NCBI GenBank assembly: GCA_002454195.1 | Contig: DKIJ01000037.1 | Location: 1-35,404, forward strand | Direction of reading: 5' to 3' | Source: Flavobacterium sp. UBA6721 | GTDB taxonomy: Bacteria; Bacteroidota; Bacteroidia; Flavobacteriales; Flavobacteriaceae | DNA: 35,404 nt | Notes under the pieces: model-generated | Database searches by the model: none | The model's input: only the letters and a program-made list of their open reading frames with translations | What the model was told of the DNA's origin: nothing | Shown: piece by piece, positions 1 through 8,977 of the stretch | Layout: every line of letters starts with the position of its first letter | Position numbering within the stretch: the first letter of the stretch is position 1 | Program-made: the position numbers and the translations under genes

Positions 1-1088
1 TTTTCCAAAAACCAGAATATTATCTATCAATTCAGACATTCGTTCAATTTCAAATTTTATTCTGTTTGATATTGTGTTGAAATTTTTAGCTATTTTGTTT
101 TCGATACTCTTAGATTTTATTCCTATTAATTCAGCGTTAGAATAAATAACCGTTAAAGGTGTTTTAAATTGATGGGAAGCCATAGCAATAAACTTAGCTT
201 TTAAATCATATAATTCTCTCTCCCTTTCCAAAGCTTTCAAATTTTGAAGTTCTAATTTTTTTCGGAGAATAATATCTCTGACAGTGCTTTGAATACAAAC
301 CAAAGAATGATTAACAATAATTCTTTTAGAAATCACCTCCAACCATACATAATCACCATTCTTCTTTTTCATCTGTACACTAAATATAAAACTCAAACGA
401 CTTTTATCATGTATAAAATTGGACTGTTTTACCAGTAGATCATCCAAATCAGCAGGATGACACAATTCATAATACGAATTTAATTCCATCAATTCCAGGG
501 GAGTATAACCTAATATTTCTGTTGACGATTCAGAAACATACAGATACTTACCGTTAATATCACGTTGGGTTATCAAATCTGTAGAATGCTCGAGAATAAA
601 ACGCATTTTCTTTTCAGATTCTTCTAAAGCTATTTTATTAACTTCGATATCATTGACGTCTACAATTGTTCCAAATAATTTAACTGCTTCTCCATTGGTA
701 TTTCTTCTGAGAGATCCCGAATACTGCACCCAAATATATTTCTCATCCTTGTTTTTAACTCTGGCTATACCCGAATATTCACCAATCTCCCCTGAGATAA
801 TTTTTTTACGTTTATCCTCTATCACAAGATTTACCTGTCGCTCAGTCATTATTTTTTTAAATTCTTCTTCATATAATTTATAGACTTCGCCAACTAAATG
901 AAATCCTCTACTTAAGGGTGTAAAAGTTTCCGGGACATTATTACATAAATAATCCAATCGGGGTACATCCCCTTTTAATTCATTCTTTTTTGGATTAATC
1001 CATAAATAGCTTTCATTTATATAACTTCACTTGCTATTTCATTATAAGAAAAACAACCACAAAAATCATCTAAATCACTTTTAAACAA
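1..1088 (-). CDS. PAS-PAS sensor histidine kinase, partial at window edge, probable 5' frameshift
   Basis: The reading frame is open from 1026 down to position 1 and continues outside the window. Read on the minus strand it encodes a PAS/PAC unit (about 1000-640), a second PAS unit (about 640-270) with PAC-like text such as KKNGDYVWLEV, a short coiled linker, then a HisKA segment with the phosphoacceptor motif SHQFKTPL (His codon at 172-174). The HATPase domain must lie to the left. No transmembrane segment is seen, so it is probably a cytoplasmic or bound sensor kinase. Upstream of 1026 this frame has a stop. A different frame from about 1088 to 1022 reads FKSDLDDFCGCFSYNEIASEV and would join smoothly if one base were added or two removed near 1020-1026. 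A TTG at 1088 follows an AAGGAG-like sequence and is a possible start. It is divergent from the kdpD remnant. The kinase call is firm; the frameshift and start are inferred. Confidence 0.75.
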
Positions 1089-1107
1089 CGCTAACTCCTT
1101 TTGTTTG

Positions 1108-2236
1108 ATGAATCCTGACAAAGAAAATAATGTACAGTACTTTCTTGATTAAATAAAAAAATCACGAAAAGGAAAATTCAAAATTTATATTGGCATGAGT
1201 GCTGGTGTAGGCAAAACCTATCGTTTGCTACAGGAAGCGCATACACTTTTAAAAAAAAGGGATCGACATTCAGATTGGGTATGTTGAGACCCATTCTCGA
1301 AAAGAAACTCAGGAATTATTAGCTGGACTGCCCATTATTGCCAGAAGGAATATTTTTTACAAAGGAAAAATTTTAGAGGAAATGGATGTGCAAAACATTA
1401 TCAATTTGCATCCTGAAGTAGTCATTGTTGGTGAGTTAGCGCATACCAATATTGAAGGAAGTAAAAATGAAAAAAGATGGCAAGATGTTCTTGAAATTCT
1501 GGAAGCGGGAATCAATGTCATTTCGGCGGTCAACATTCAGCACATATAAAGTCTGAATCCTGTAGTCAAACGAATTACCGGTATTGACGTACAAGAACGC
1601 ATTCCGGATAAAGTTTTACGATTAGCTGATGAAGTTGTTAATATCGATTTGAGTTCCGAAGACTTAATCAATCGCCTGAAGGAAGGTAAAATCTATTCTT
1701 CAGACAAAATTCAAACGGCTTTAACAAACTTTTTCAAAGCTGATCAAATTTTACAATTACGAGAATTAGCACTAAAAGAGGTTGCTAGCCAAGTAGTCCG
1801 AAAAGTTGAAACAGAAATAACACAACAACATACGCTAAGACAGGAAAAACTATTGTCCTGCATAAGTAGCAATGACAAAACAGCAAAAGTGGTCATACGA
1901 AAAGCAGCACGATTAGCTAGTTATTACAACGGGAGCTGGTATGTATTGTATGTAGAAACACCAAGAGAAAGTTCCGACAAAATAGCATTAGACAAACAAC
2001 GTCATCTTATCAATAATTTCAAATTGGCCACTCAATTAGGTGCAGAAGTCATCAAAGTTGAGGATACAAACATCAGTGAAACAATACTAAAGATAGTTGC
2101 TCAAAAAAACATCACAACTGTTTGTATTGGAAAACCACATTTTAGTTTATTTAAGGTAATTTTGTCAACAACAATTTTCAGAAAGCTATTAAATAAGCTG
2201 GCGAAATCAAATGTTGATCTTGTAATACTTTCTTAA
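1108..2236 (+). pseudogene. kdpD: KdpD-type sensor protein (KdpD + Usp domains), multiply disrupted
   Basis: In Bacteroidota the KdpD potassium/turgor sensor is often split into a KdpD/Usp protein and a separate kinase; this is the first half. From ATG 1108 the frame gives MNPDKENNVQYFLD, then a TAA at 1150-1152 where a leucine codon (TTA) is expected. The text then resumes in the same frame through the Walker A motif MSAGVGKT (1195-1218). An extra A in the A8 run at 1251-1258 shifts the frame, and the protein continues as GIDIQIGYVETHSRKE. A second TAA at 1547-1549 replaces an expected glutamate codon after NIQHI. The last 228 codons are open and contain the Usp-like domain (KTAKVVIRKAARLA to the end). 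The usual DELAHTN motif reads GELAHTN. It ends one base before the next gene. Three lesions plus a changed motif make a functional protein unlikely. Confidence 0.85.
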
Positions 2237-2237
2237 T

Positions 2238-3951
2238 ATGAGAATTAAAACTAAATTAATTTAGGCGTTGGCTTATTATTTATATTAATCTTTATACTTT
2301 CCTTGGTTAGTTCCTACTCTGTATTTTCAATTAAAAAAGATACGGGAAACATTCTAACGGCCAATTATAATACCTTAGAATATGCGCGTAATATGCTGCT
2401 TTCATTAGACGCAATGCCTATTCAAAAAGAAAAAGCAGCGGCTATTTTTGAATTGAACCTAAAAAAACAAATGGCTAATATTACGGAAGTAAATGAAGAT
2501 CAAGTTACTCAAAAATTACAATCTGATTTTAATATACTGAAAGAAAACCAAAACAGCGAAACCATTAAAGCGCGAATCAGGCAGACGATTTTTGAGATTA
2601 TGAAGCTCAATATGAATGCCATTAAAGTAAAAAGTGATATTGCCAAGCACACCGCCGAAACCGCTAATTTTACTATTGCTGTAGTAGGCACTTTGTGTTT
2701 TTAATCGCTTTTAACTTATTAGTTAATTTGCCCAATAACATAGCCAATCCCATCAAAGAATTGACCGCCAGTATTAAAGAAATCGCAAATAAAAACTACT
2801 CCGAAAGAGTGCATTTTTGGCATCATAATGAATTTGGAGATTTAGCCAAATCATTCAATACCATGGCCGAAAAACTTCAAGAATACCACAACAGTAACTT
2901 GTATAAATTATCTTTTGAAAAAAAACGTTTGGAAACCTTAATCAATAATATGCACGACCCTATTATTGGTTTGGATTATGAAGGAATCATTCTATTCATC
3001 AACGATGAAGCACTGAAAATCTTAGGATTAAAAAAAGAAGATAGTATTGGGAAAGCAGCTATAGAAATTGCTAAAACAGATGACTTGATTCGTTCTCTTG
3101 TATTGAATGATGCAGAAAATTCAAAAAAACCAATGAAAATTTATGCCGATTCGAAAGAAAGCTATTTCGAAAAAGAGCAGGTAAATATCACCATTACTCC
3201 CACAGGCGAAGAGAAAGCTATTGAAATTGGGAATGTAATCATATTGCGCATTATTACTTTTTTTAAAGAATTGGACTTTGCGAAAACCAATTTTATAGCA
3301 ACGGTTTCTCATGAATTAAAAACGCCGATTTCCTCTATAAAAATGAGTTTGCAATTACTTGAAAACCCAAACACAGGCGGTATCAATGAAGACCAAAAAC
3401 AACTTATTGAAAGTATTAAAGACGATAGTCAGCGATTACTAAAAATTACGGGGGAATTATTAGAATTATCTCAAGTAGAAACAGGTAAAATCCAATTAAA
3501 TATTGAGAAAAGCAATCCCTACGAAATCGTTAGCCATGCAACTAAAGCCGTCAAAACAAAGGCCGAACAAAAGCAAATTGAAATAAGCATTGTCGCAGAA
3601 GCCAATTTGCACTTAGTCAAAGCCGACAAAGAAAAAACAAGTTGGGTGTTAATCAATTTTTTAACTAACGCAATTACCTATTCTTCTGAAAACAGTAAAA
3701 TTATAGTTGCATTAAAACAAAAAAACAATCAAATTATCTTTCAAGTAATCGACACAGGAAAAGGAATTGATAGCCACTATAAAAACAAAATCTTTGAAAA
3801 ATACTTCCAAATTCCGGGCAGTCATAAATCAGGTACAGGATTAGGACTCGCTATTTCTAAGGAATTTATTGAAGCTCAAAATGGAACTATTGGTGTTGAA
3901 AGCGAACTTGGATTAGGTAGTACTTTTAGCATTCATTTAAATACAGCTTGA
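2238..3951 (+). pseudogene. HAMP-PAS sensor histidine kinase partnering KdpD, two frameshifts
   Basis: This is the kinase half of the split KdpD pair, starting one base after the KdpD stop. ATG 2238 begins MRIKTKLI, then a T is missing near 2260 (TTAATTTAG where TTAATTTTAG would keep the frame), so an immediate TAG follows. The next frame runs from about 2262 to 2703 with a transmembrane segment and periplasmic sensor helices. A second missing T near 2696-2702 (TGTTTTTAA) shifts the frame again at the second membrane segment. The last frame is intact: HAMP (NPIKELTASIKEIANKNYSERV), a PAS domain (LINNMHDPIIGLDYEG), HisKA with SHELKTPIS, an HATPase N box (NFLTNAITYSS), G1 box DTGKGI and G2 box GTGLGLAIS. 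All kinase boxes survive, so decay may be recent, or the indels could be base-calling errors. Family assignment is firm. Confidence 0.85.
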
Positions 3952-4003
3952 TAATTAAAATCACTTCTATTCAATTATAACTACAACTAAGCTAAGTAAA
4001 AAA

Positions 4004-5056
4004 CTACAAAACAGCTAATTGATCAAAATAAAAATCCCAGTTTTTATTTGTTTTATACCATAATTGCCCTGCTGAAACTTCCAGTGGACAATCAAAATTA
4101 TTGGTGTACAAAGCACCGGTTCCTAAACCCTGAGGCATCGGATTTTGCAATGTATACGTCCATTGCGCGATAGCATTTAAACCTATATTACTTTCTAATG
4201 CAGAGGTAATCCACCAGCCAATTTGATACTTTTCGGCTAGGCTAATCCACTCTTGAGTTCCTTTAAAACCACCTACAAAACTTGGCTTTAAAATGATGTA
4301 TTGCGGCTTGATTTTTTGTAGTAATTGTTCTTTTTCTTCCAATGAAAACACACCAATCAATTCTTCATCCAAAGCAATCGAAAAAGGCGTAGTTTTACAC
4401 AGCTCTGACATCCTGTCAGTATTGTTTTTTTGAATAGGCTGTTCTATACTATGTAATTGAAATCCAGATAATTTATTTAATTTATCTAAAGCTTCATCTA
4501 AACCAAAAGCACCATTAGCATCTACCCTAATTTCAACCTGCTCCGGAGTAAAATATTGACGAATATAACGCAGTAATTCTAGTTCTTTTTCGAAATCTAT
4601 GGCGCCGATTTTAAGTTTGACACAACGAAAACCCTGAGCTAATTTTTCTTCGATTTGTTCCTTCATAAAAGCAGCCTCACCCATCCAAATCAAACCGTTA
4701 ATATCGATTGATTTCTCCCCATTAGTGAAGGCTGATGGAAAAAGCAAAAAGGGAGTTTCACTTGCTAAGGATAGAAAAGCCATTTCGACTCCAAACTGTA
4801 TCGAAGGAAATTCAATCAATGCTTCCCAAAGCACGTCTTTTCCCAAATGAATATTAGCACAAGTCCAATGTAGTTTTTCTTCATAATCTGGTCGGTCATC
4901 AGCACTTAATCCTCTTAAGATTCCGCACTCTCCTATTCCTCGCTTTCCGTCCTTTTCCAGAACAAGAAACCAGGTTTCTTTTTCATTCATAACACCACGA
5001 GAAGTGCCGGATGGGCGTTTAAAATTGAGGATGTATTTATGGTATGTTGCTTTCAT
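4004..5056 (-). CDS. menC: o-Succinylbenzoate synthase
   Basis: An enolase-superfamily enzyme that dehydrates SHCHC to o-succinylbenzoate in classical menaquinone synthesis, in the cytoplasm. The 350-residue protein has the expected active-site set: KLKIG with Lys147 and Lys149, metal ligands Asp179 (RVDANG), Glu205 (IEQP) and Asp230 (ALDEE), and Lys257 (ILKPS). The N-terminal capping domain with a flexible loop (RPSGTSRGV, residues 14-22) is present. Length is normal for the family. In related genomes menC is usually followed by menE; here the next thing is the convergent, broken kdpD/kinase pair with only 52 bases between, so menE must lie elsewhere or be absent. No clear terminator is seen between the convergent genes. 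A CTTTG-rich array lies just upstream of the start. Confidence 0.93.
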   Translation of the reverse strand: MKATYHKYILNFKRPSGTSRGVMNEKETWFLVLEKDGKRGIGECGILRGLSADDRPDYEEKLHWTCANIHLGKDVLWEALIEFPSIQFGVEMAFLSLASETPFLLFPSAFTNGEKSIDINGLIWMGEAAFMKEQIEEKLAQGFRCVKLKIGAIDFEKELELLRYIRQYFTPEQVEIRVDANGAFGLDEALDKLNKLSGFQLHSIEQPIQKNNTDRMSELCKTTPFSIALDEELIGVFSLEEKEQLLQKIKPQYIILKPSFVGGFKGTQEWISLAEKYQIGWWITSALESNIGLNAIAQWTYTLQNPMPQGLGTGALYTNNFDCPLEVSAGQLWYKTNKNWDFYFDQLAVL

Positions 5057-5089
5057 TTATTATATTTTACCGCAAATGGTGCTCTGTTA

Positions 5090-5120
5090 CCGCGAAGGAC
5101 TCAAAGTATTCGCAAAGTTT
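5090..5120 (-). repeat. CTTTG-type short repeat array upstream of menC
   Basis: Read on the minus strand, 5120 to 5090 contains CTTTGCG, CTTTGAG and CTTCGCG units spaced about 9-11 bases apart, ending about 35 bases before the menC start. The same kind of array lies before menA (8892-8910) and cvfB (12371-12410). Its role is unknown; it may be promoter-associated, since the -7 box of this phylum ends in TTTG. Confidence 0.5.
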
Positions 5121-5146
5121 TTAAGTACATTAGAACTAGCCCTATT

Positions 5147-5742
5147 TTAATCCATAACTATTAATTTAATGTTAGCTGGTGTTTCTTTCAACATTCTTTT
5201 CTCTGATTTACTAATTTTATCATTTAAAAACATAGAGAAATCATTCCATTCACCAACTATCTCACCATTTTTACGAATAGATATTATTTTATTCCCATCA
5301 TAAAAATAACCTACATTTTCTTCATAACTATAAGGAGATCCGCCAAAATAAAAAATGTTTTATCAACTTTAAAACTATTTTTCCAATAAACATTAGCAGT
5401 TTGCAAACTATGACATTGCAAAAAACTTCTTGTAAATGATTCAATTATACCAAACAGTGACATATCATACAAAAAACATCCGTTAATAATCTCTAAAAAC
5501 TCTTTATAAAAAGCTGGAATTATAATTTCATTTTCATATTGAAATCCACATATAACTTCTTTACTAGCACCTTTATAAATCATTAAACCCCAATTAAAAG
5601 GAGCAACCCAAGGTCTATGTAGAATATTTAACCGTTCTTTATCATCCACATTCGAACCATTCAAAATATATTTTCGAGTTTGCTGCTTAATTGCGAAATA
5701 TTTATCAGAATATGAATCAATAATTTCACTTATATTTTCCAT
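5147..5742 (-). pseudogene. SUKH (SMI1/KNR4)-like protein, frameshifted
   Basis: The N-terminal two thirds reads MENISEIIDSYSDKY and includes the SUKH-like core IIPAFYKEFLEIINGCFLYD and a nearby FGI. After KVDKTFF the frame breaks at an A6 run on the plus strand (5350-5355). Adding one base restores YFGGSPYSYEENVGYFYD and then ISIRKNGEIVGEWNDFSMFL down to a TAA at 5147-5149. The complete protein would be about 198 residues. SUKH proteins are often immunity proteins for polymorphic toxins or solitary cytoplasmic proteins; no toxin gene is next to it here. An in-frame ATG at 5793 would add 17 residues, but 5742 gives a better domain start. The family call rests on motif style only. Confidence 0.65.
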
Positions 5743-5838
5743 AGATAGCTTTGTTATTATTAAACTAGAGGTTTTTCTTAAATATTTAACCAAATTTTAA
5801 AAATTCTTAACTCAACTTAATAGCCTTAATGGTTAAAA

Positions 5839-7038
5839 TCACTTTATCAACTTCAAAATCTTATCAAAATTATCATTTTGGATTCCAGCTTTCGCAAAAG
5901 CCTGAAAATCATCTTTGATTTTTTGAGTCCAGCTAAGATTGTCTGTTACATTTTGATTCTGGTATTCTTTATAAATACTTTTAGCTTTAGCGAATTCGCC
6001 ATTTAATAGATATGCATGAGCCAAATTGATTTTGACTAACAATTCGGTATCATCTTTCTTTTCCCCTTCTTTTAGGACTTTGATTGCTTTAGCATACTGC
6101 TTCGTCAACAAAAAGGAATTTCCTAAATTAGCATAATCCGTAGCGGTTGCTTTTCCTTGGTTAACAATTTCATTATACGTTTTAATTGCAGCACTGTAAT
6201 CGCCATTTTTAACGCTATTTGACGCTTTTGTTCTTAAATCATTAAAAACCGTTTTAGCAATTCCTGTTTCCTCAAAACAACTCGCTCCAAAATCCTTATA
6301 CGCCTTCGTTTGTTCCATAGGCAACAGTTTTTGGAATTCCTGAAAAGTATATTGTTTTTGGATTTTCTCGGCAATACAAACACAAAAATCATCCGAATTA
6401 GCCATTTTTCGAGCTAAAGCCGAAGTTTTACACTGACTGATGATGTTTTTTCTGTTTTCAAGTGTCCAACCTCTACTTAATTTTGCATCTACCCACGGCA
6501 CTACTTCTAGAACGATTTTTTGTTTCATAATCCAATTCGAGCTTTCGAAACCAAAATACAATTTAGTAGCATTGGATTTCAAACAAGCCGATTTATCAAT
6601 AGAAAGTCGCTTAGCATCTTTACTAATGGCGGTATTTTGCACCAAACAAGCATCGACCGTTTCACCTGTGGTTCCGTAATTTTTAGCCAAATCACTTTTG
6701 GAAAAAATAGCGTATTTGCATTTATCATCTCCTGAGATTTTAGACATCAAAAAAACAACTCCTGCCGAACCCTGACTAATCCCTGTTGGGTCCGGAATTG
6801 ATTTTAAAACAGAAACCAGACTTCCAGCCATTTTTTGATTATCATCAAGCAATGTAATTCTGTAAATTAATTCGGTGGTTCCTGCTGGAAAATCATCGGT
6901 TTCTACAACAATTCGGTCTCGTGCCGAAACCATAATTTCTTTATAGGTTGCTCTTTCCTTGTCCCAATAACCGGTTTTTTGAGCAAAAACACTCTGACAA
7001 AAAATGCTAACGAATAGCACAAAAATTATTTTTTTCAC
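5839..7038 (-). CDS. Secreted tetratricopeptide-repeat protein of unknown function
   Basis: The 399-residue protein begins with a clear Sec signal peptide (MKKIIFVLFVSIFCQSVFAQ, cleavage after residue 19 or 20), so it is periplasmic or surface exposed. Residues about 20-190 form a beta-rich domain I cannot name, with several cysteines (SACLKSN, DACLVQ) that could form disulfides. Residues about 200-255 contain CKTSALARKMANSDDFCVCI, a conserved-looking cysteine pattern. Residues about 258-365 carry two to three TPR units (DYSAAIKTYNEIV, QYAKAIKVLKEGEK, EFAKAKSIYKEYQ). It sits between the menaquinone genes but has its own -7 box (7061-7068), so it is probably transcribed separately. There is no evidence that it takes part in quinone synthesis. 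Confidence 0.8.
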   Translation of the reverse strand: MKKIIFVLFVSIFCQSVFAQKTGYWDKERATYKEIMVSARDRIVVETDDFPAGTTELIYRITLLDDNQKMAGSLVSVLKSIPDPTGISQGSAGVVFLMSKISGDDKCKYAIFSKSDLAKNYGTTGETVDACLVQNTAISKDAKRLSIDKSACLKSNATKLYFGFESSNWIMKQKIVLEVVPWVDAKLSRGWTLENRKNIISQCKTSALARKMANSDDFCVCIAEKIQKQYTFQEFQKLLPMEQTKAYKDFGASCFEETGIAKTVFNDLRTKASNSVKNGDYSAAIKTYNEIVNQGKATATDYANLGNSFLLTKQYAKAIKVLKEGEKKDDTELLVKINLAHAYLLNGEFAKAKSIYKEYQNQNVTDNLSWTQKIKDDFQAFAKAGIQNDNFDKILKLIK

Positions 7039-7060
7039 TAAATGTAGTTTATTAACGATA

Positions 7061-7068
7061 CAAAACTA
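7061..7068 (-). promoter_or_regulatory. Bacteroidota-type -7 box upstream of the TPR gene
   Basis: The minus strand reads TAGTTTTG, matching TAnnTTTG, 22 bases before the ATG at 7038. No clear -33 TTG is seen at the right distance. It partly overlaps the edge of an intergenic repeat. Confidence 0.45.
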
Positions 7069-7195
7069 GCCCAGATGGAAGTGAAAATCCTCTGGTGGCG
7101 TGGTTCGCCACAAGAGATTACTTCACTTAACTTATATTTACATTTGAGTTCAGTGAACTTCGTTTGAAACGTACAGCTGGAAGTAGCTCCTAAAA
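7065..7195. repeat. Intergenic hairpin-rich repetitive element
   Basis: The gap between the TPR gene and the hydrolase gene is filled by a structured element. A strong stem CTCTGGTGGCG/CGCCACAAGAG (7093-7119, loop TGGTT, one mismatch) is extended by AAGTGAA/TTCACTT arms. It is followed by the small palindromes AGTTCAGTGAACT and CGTTTGAAACG. The outer ends (AGCCCAGATGGAAGTG at the left; CAGCTGGAAGTAGCTCC at the right) resemble the borders of an intergenic hairpin repeat I remember from Flavobacteria. That recognition is from memory and not checked. Confidence 0.45.
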
Positions 7196-7198
7196 AAA

Positions 7199-7876
7199 TT
7201 ACAATTCGATACTATCACCAATTTCAAGCAACATCAAATCTTTTCCTTTATCAAAAAAGGCCTGAATTGCCGCTTTATGATCAATTTTGATATAGCCAAA
7301 AGTATCATAGTGATAACCTAATACCTTATCGCATTCCACAAAATCAGAAGCTAAAATAGCGTCTTGAACATCCATCGTAAAATTGTCTCCGATAGGGAAT
7401 ATAGCCAAATCGAGTTTGGTTCGCATAGGAATCAATTTCATATCCATAGTCAAAGCAGTATCGCCAGCAATGTAAATGTTTTTATGTTCGCCTTCAATTA
7501 CAAAACCACCTGGATTTCCCCCATAATTTCCATCAGGAAACGAACTAGAATGCACCGCATTAACATATTTTACTTTCCCGAAGTCGAAATTCCAACTTCC
7601 ACCGTGATTCATTGGATGTGCCTGAAAACCTTTGGCAGCATAATGACCCGCAATTTCAGCATTAGAAACGATAACTGCTCCTGTTCGTTGCGCAATAGCT
7701 TCTACATCCAAAACATGATCTCCATGTGCGTGCGTGATCAAAATATAATCGGCTTTTAATTCATTAATATCTATATGTTCCGCTAATGGATTTGCCGAAA
7801 TAAAAGGATCAACAATAATGTGTTTTCCAACTACTTTAATCCCTAAAGCAGCGTGTCCGTAATAGGTTATTTTCAT
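7199..7876 (-). CDS. UPF0173-type metal-dependent hydrolase (metallo-beta-lactamase fold)
   Basis: A 225-residue cytoplasmic protein with the short form of the metallo-beta-lactamase fold. The metal-binding motif THAHGDH is at residues 48-54, with further ligand-type residues at GHAA (His8), HPMNHGG, AGDTAL and a C-terminal GYHYDTFG. The length matches the UPF0173 group, whose substrate is unknown. It starts 10 bases after menA ends, so the two are almost certainly cotranscribed. The menA-hydrolase pairing is, as far as I recall, common in Flavobacteria, but a role in quinone metabolism is only an inference. Confidence 0.88.
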   Translation of the reverse strand: MKITYYGHAALGIKVVGKHIIVDPFISANPLAEHIDINELKADYILITHAHGDHVLDVEAIAQRTGAVIVSNAEIAGHYAAKGFQAHPMNHGGSWNFDFGKVKYVNAVHSSSFPDGNYGGNPGGFVIEGEHKNIYIAGDTALTMDMKLIPMRTKLDLAIFPIGDNFTMDVQDAILASDFVECDKVLGYHYDTFGYIKIDHKAAIQAFFDKGKDLMLLEIGDSIEL

Positions 7877-7886
7877 ATTTTAAAAT

Positions 7887-8876
7887 TTATCTTCCGCCTA
7901 AAAAGGCATTAACAATAATATCTGAGAAAAAGTAAATCATACACAATGACAACAATACCGAAAGCGCAAAAGTACTTAAGGCTAACTTTTTTAATTCTGG
8001 ATCTAAATCTCTAGGTTCTTTATTTTTTGATACCCTTATTAAATGTTTAATCAAAGGGAAATAAGCTACAAGAAAAAGATATAAATCAAAATTAATTTGC
8101 CCTGGATAAGGATCAGCATATAAATCAAATAAAACTGAAAAAAGGAACACTAAAAACATTGCGCCACCAACTAAAAAATAGTGGTACTTTTTAGCTTTTT
8201 CACCTCCAATTTTAACCACAATGGTATTTTTACCCCCTTTTTTGTCCGAGGCTTCATCTCGCATATTGTTTAGATTTAAAACCCCAACACTTAGAAAACC
8301 TACAGCCATTGCTGGCAAAATAAGCAAAGGCTCTGCCTCTTTAGAATACAAAAAATCAATGCCTAAAGTACTAACTAAGCCGAAGAAAATAAAAACAAAC
8401 AAATCGCCATATCCGCGATATCCATAAGCTGTGTTCCCAACTGTATAACGAATAGCCGATAAAATCGCTAAAATTCCTAATACCAAATAAAAAATAGAAT
8501 AATACAAATGCTCGTACCCAAAAGCATAGTAAATTAATGCAATTGCCGAAAGCAAAGTCAAAAACGAGGTGATTACAATAGCGCGTTTCATAGCAGCTGG
8601 CGAAATAACGCCACTTTGGATAGCACGTTTAGGCCCTATTCGGTCTTCATTATCGGTTCCTTTCATACCATCGCCATAATCATTGGCAAAATTGGAAAGA
8701 ATTTGCAATCCTAAGGTGGTAAGAATAGCAAAACCAAAAAGTCTCCAATTAAATACTTCTGTTGGTGTTAATATTGCATCGGTAGGATTAGCCAAAGCAT
8801 ACATACTTCCTACTATAATTCCTGATACCGATAAAGGTAAAGTGCGCAATCTTGCGGCTTCAATCCAGTGTTTCAT
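7887..8876 (-). CDS. menA: 1,4-Dihydroxy-2-naphthoate polyprenyltransferase
   Basis: A UbiA-superfamily membrane enzyme that attaches the isoprenoid side chain to DHNA, giving demethylmenaquinone. The protein has about eight or nine hydrophobic helices. The first prenyl-diphosphate/Mg motif is NDYGDGMKGTD (residues 65-75), followed by GPKRAIQSG. The second motif lies in NNMRDEASDKKGGKNT (about residues 195-210). I chose ATG 8876 (MKHWIEAARLRTLPLS), which matches the usual MenA N-terminus; an in-frame ATG at 8906 would add ten unlikely residues encoded by the upstream CTTTG array. It is cotranscribed with the downstream hydrolase gene. Confidence 0.93.
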   Translation of the reverse strand: MKHWIEAARLRTLPLSVSGIIVGSMYALANPTDAILTPTEVFNWRLFGFAILTTLGLQILSNFANDYGDGMKGTDNEDRIGPKRAIQSGVISPAAMKRAIVITSFLTLLSAIALIYYAFGYEHLYYSIFYLVLGILAILSAIRYTVGNTAYGYRGYGDLFVFIFFGLVSTLGIDFLYSKEAEPLLILPAMAVGFLSVGVLNLNNMRDEASDKKGGKNTIVVKIGGEKAKKYHYFLVGGAMFLVFLFSVLFDLYADPYPGQINFDLYLFLVAYFPLIKHLIRVSKNKEPRDLDPELKKLALSTFALSVLLSLCMIYFFSDIIVNAFLGGR

Positions 8877-8891
8877 ATATTCTTTTTTCTT

Positions 8892-8910
8892 GCCACAAAG
8901 GCACAAAATT
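8892..8910 (-). repeat. CTTTG-type short repeat upstream of menA
   Basis: On the minus strand, TTTTGTGCCTTTGTGGCA lies 16 bases before the menA start. It is the shortest of three similar arrays in the window, with two units instead of three or four. Confidence 0.4.
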
Positions 8911-8977
8911 TAAAAATCGATTCGTTAAATAATCAGTTCAGTTACTGCTTACTTAAAACTGCATTCTGCTTACTTAA

